DNA of 64,000 nucleotides from Anaerolineales bacterium. GTDB taxonomy: Bacteria; Chloroflexota; Anaerolineae; 4572-78; J111. Where the stretch lies: the NCBI GenBank assembly GCA_015075405.1, contig JABTUK010000001.1, positions 310,001 to 374,000 of the forward strand, given 5' to 3'. This document shows, piece by piece, positions 62,166 to 64,000 of the stretch (position 1 is its first letter; the number at the start of each line of letters is the position of its first letter). A program made the translations under genes and the position numbers. The notes under the pieces are model-generated. The model made no database searches and was not told where the DNA came from. It worked only from the letters and a program-made list of their open reading frames with translations.

Positions 62166-62892
62166 CACCCTCTTCTTGCGGCTGGAAGGGCCGCTGCAAG
62201 CCTGGGGCGAACGAGGCCGCTGGAGCGTGCGCGATACCGCGCTTGAACCCACCAAATCGGGCGTGATTGGCCTGATTGCTTGCGCCATGGGCTACAAGCA
62301 CGATGAGCAAATCCGGCCCCTGAGCGAAAAAACACGCATGGGCGTCCGCTGCGACGCGCCCGGCCAGCTTATCACCGATTACCACACCGTTGGCGGCGGA
62401 TACCTTTACCCCACTTTGCTCACGGCGGAGGGCAAACCCAAAATCAGCAGCGGCCGGCCCCATACCGAAATTACCTGGCGCGATTATCTCTGCGACGCCT
62501 CATTTCTGGTGGCGCTGCAAACAGATGATGAAGCCCTAATTGAACAGATGGCCTATTATTTGCAAAACCCCGTCTGGCCCGTCTACCTGGGACGTAAATC
62601 CTGCTTGCCCAGTCGCCCTGTTTACGATGGCGTTGGAGATTTCGACTCATTAGAAGCAGCCTTAAAGGCCGGGCAGTGGAGCGAAACGGTCAAACCTCCC
62701 CAATCTCCTACGGTGCGAGGTGTTCTGGAAACGGACAACCTACGGGGTAGCCGTCGTCGTGACCAACTGCTTTCGCGCCGTTACCGGCTTTTTGGACCGC
62801 GTTACACCGATAATAATTACCCTATTCCTGTCCCGCTTTTACCGGAGGAAAGTGATGATGTATCTATCGAGGTTACAGCTAAATACGAATAA
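62158..62892 (+). CDS. cas5e: Cascade subunit Cas5e (CasD)
   Basis: 244 aa from ATG 62158, overlapping the cas7e stop by 8 bp. Cas5 signature: LFLRLEGPLQAWGERGRWSV, RDTALEPTKSGVIGLIACAM and YLGRKSCLPSRPVYDG. Ferredoxin-like fold; it caps the 5' handle of crRNA. YRLFGPRYTDNNYPIPVPLL is in the last part. Confidence 0.95.
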   Translation: MPNTLFLRLEGPLQAWGERGRWSVRDTALEPTKSGVIGLIACAMGYKHDEQIRPLSEKTRMGVRCDAPGQLITDYHTVGGGYLYPTLLTAEGKPKISSGRPHTEITWRDYLCDASFLVALQTDDEALIEQMAYYLQNPVWPVYLGRKSCLPSRPVYDGVGDFDSLEAALKAGQWSETVKPPQSPTVRGVLETDNLRGSRRRDQLLSRRYRLFGPRYTDNNYPIPVPLLPEESDDVSIEVTAKYE

Positions 62893-63511
62893 TCGCCAGG
62901 TTTGGCGCGAAATCGCCAACCCTTATAAAGTTCACCAAATCGTGATGCGCGCTTTCCCTGATGGGGCCAAACGAGAGAAAGCTCAAGCGCTGCACCGGCT
63001 TGATCTACAGGACGAGGAAGCCATTTTACTGGTGCAATCACATGTTGAGCCTGATTGGTCAAACTTAAAATCTACCTATCTGGCTCCGGCAGACCCCTAT
63101 CACTTTTTACCTAATCCTGCCGTTAAACCCTTCGACCTGGCCTTACAAGCAGGCCAGGTGCTCAGTTTTCGTCTATGCGCCAATCCTACCATTAAAAAAG
63201 TGCGGCGGGATGAGAAGGGAGAGCGACTCAACAGCAACCGTGTTCCCCTGGTTCATGAGGAAAAGCAGTTAGCCTGGCTGCAACAAAAAGGGGAGCAGCA
63301 CGGCTTTCATTTGCTGCGGGCCAGCGCCAGTACGTCAACCCAACATAAGGGCTGGAAGGAGCAAGATGCGCCGCCTATCACGCTTTACACTGTCCAGTTT
63401 GATGGGCTGCTCCAGGTCGTTGATCCTGATAAGCTGTGGCAGGCGATTCAAACCGGCATTGGCCCAGCCAGGGCTTTTGGCTGCGGCCTGCTGTCGCTGG
63501 CGCGGGCGTAA
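62855..63511 (+). CDS. cas6e: crRNA endonuclease Cas6e (CasE)
   Basis: 218 aa; paired ATGs at 62855 and 62858 behind GGAGGAA, overlapping the cas5e end by 38 bp. YLSRLQLNTNNRQVWREIAN, PYKVHQIVMRAFPDGAKREK with candidate catalytic H27, LLVQSHVEPDWSNLKSTYLA, and the glycine-rich C-terminal GIGPARAFGCGLLSLARA. It cuts pre-crRNA at the repeat hairpin and stays bound to the 3' end. Last cas gene in the window; cas1 and cas2 normally follow but are replaced here by tandem repeats at least up to 64000. Confidence 0.95.
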   Translation: MMYLSRLQLNTNNRQVWREIANPYKVHQIVMRAFPDGAKREKAQALHRLDLQDEEAILLVQSHVEPDWSNLKSTYLAPADPYHFLPNPAVKPFDLALQAGQVLSFRLCANPTIKKVRRDEKGERLNSNRVPLVHEEKQLAWLQQKGEQHGFHLLRASASTSTQHKGWKEQDAPPITLYTVQFDGLLQVVDPDKLWQAIQTGIGPARAFGCGLLSLARA

Positions 63512-64000
63512 TCCCGCCAGGTACGCCTGACGTTGAAACGTCAGGCTCAGGCAGGTGCAAGCAGGCTCAAGCCCGCTGTATTACCAGCCGGTTTCAACCA
63601 GCTTGCACCTATCTCAGCCAGCCGGCTTCAGCCCCCGGCGCACCCGGCATACCACCGGCAACCGCCGAGCGTTGAAACGCCCGGCTCAACCAGGTGCAAG
63701 CAGGCTCAAGCCAGCTACCTAACCAGCCGGTTTCAACCGGCTTGCACCTGATGTAGCCAGCCGGCTTCAACCCCCGGCGCACCCGGCATACCACCGGCAA
63801 CCGCCGAGCGTTGAAACGTCAGGCTCAGGCAGGTGCAAGCAGGCTCAAGCCAGCTACCTAACCAGCCGGTTTCAACCGGCTTGCACCTATCTCAGCCGGG
63901 CGGCTTCAGCCCCCGGCGCACCCGGCATACCACCGGCAACCGCCGAGCGTTGAAACGCCCGGCTCAACCAGGTGCAAGCAGGCTCAAGCCAGCTACCTAA
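63512..64000. repeat. 139-bp tandem repeat array (family C derived)
   Basis: ACCGCCGAGCGTTGAAACG occurs at 63661, 63800 and 63939, exactly 139 bp apart. A diverged first copy begins near 63522 (GACGTTGAAACGTCAGGC). The unit carries CCAGGTGCAAGCAGGCTCAA, CAGCCGGTTTCAACCGGC, TTGCACCT and CCCGGCGCACCCGGCATAC. It continues past the right edge. Long, uniform units without unique spacers rule out a CRISPR array. No gene is seen in it. Confidence 0.88.

Noticed and set aside
63512..64000. Possible CRISPR array after cas6e
   Set aside because: The unit is 139 bp and uniform with no unique spacers; type I-E repeats are about 28-29 bp with about 32-bp spacers.

Overview
The window is chromosomal DNA that most resembles a Chloroflexota (Anaerolineae-type) bacterium. 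This is inferred from the protein mix: two clostripain-family secreted proteins, an AIM24 protein, DUF951, a GldF-GldG-like ABC exporter with a DUF4340 partner, many long TPR/coiled-coil membrane proteins, GC-rich genes and many palindromic intergenic repeats. No rRNA or tRNA gene was seen.

Layout. (1) 1-1440: the 5' part of an IS transposase that runs off the left edge. (2) 1710-7830: an integron. A plus-strand integron integrase (intI) faces a minus-strand array of four cassettes delimited by four attC sites of 121-125 bp. The cassettes encode AT-rich, mostly membrane-anchored proteins, two of them with PLD-like folds. (3) 7866-26066: a mostly minus-strand block with two paralogous clostripain proteases, an AIM24 protein, an ASCH-like protein, a TPR membrane protein, a CASTOR/POLLUX-type channel, a GT2 glycosyltransferase, DUF951, a PHP phosphoesterase, a methyltransferase and CorA. 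(4) 26233-35407: a small hypothetical gene, mfd with in-frame low-complexity insertions, a LuxR-type regulator, a ParB-like protein, a hybrid histidine kinase and a response regulator with a C-terminal membrane anchor. (5) 35417-48374: lysS, greA behind an attenuator-like leader, a PIG-L deacetylase, a PspA protein, a RusA-like nuclease, a knotted carbamoyltransferase and the Gld-like ABC exporter. (6) 48511-53799: a proteostasis block of three Hsp20 genes and groES-groEL, preceded by arrays of four tandem 11-bp direct repeats. (7) 54136-64000: a type I-E CRISPR-Cas interference operon whose first gene fuses an HTH-WYL regulator to Cas3, followed by cse1, cse2, cas7e, cas5e and cas6e. The window then enters a 139-bp tandem repeat; cas1, cas2 and any CRISPR array are not in view.

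How parts work together. The integron is a capture platform for foreign membrane/effector genes. The type I-E operon encodes Cascade plus Cas3, with a ligand-sensing WYL module built into the nuclease-helicase. The Hsp20 and GroESL operons share the same promoter architecture (four 11-bp repeats ending 17 bp before the -10), which suggests one OmpR/PhoB-type activator. At least three palindromic repeat families and a class of short-unit hairpins are scattered between genes, and some of these sequences have entered coding regions (mfd and probably the methyltransferase N-terminus).

Limits: no homology search was possible. Family names rest on motifs read by eye, and residue positions marked 'about' are estimates.
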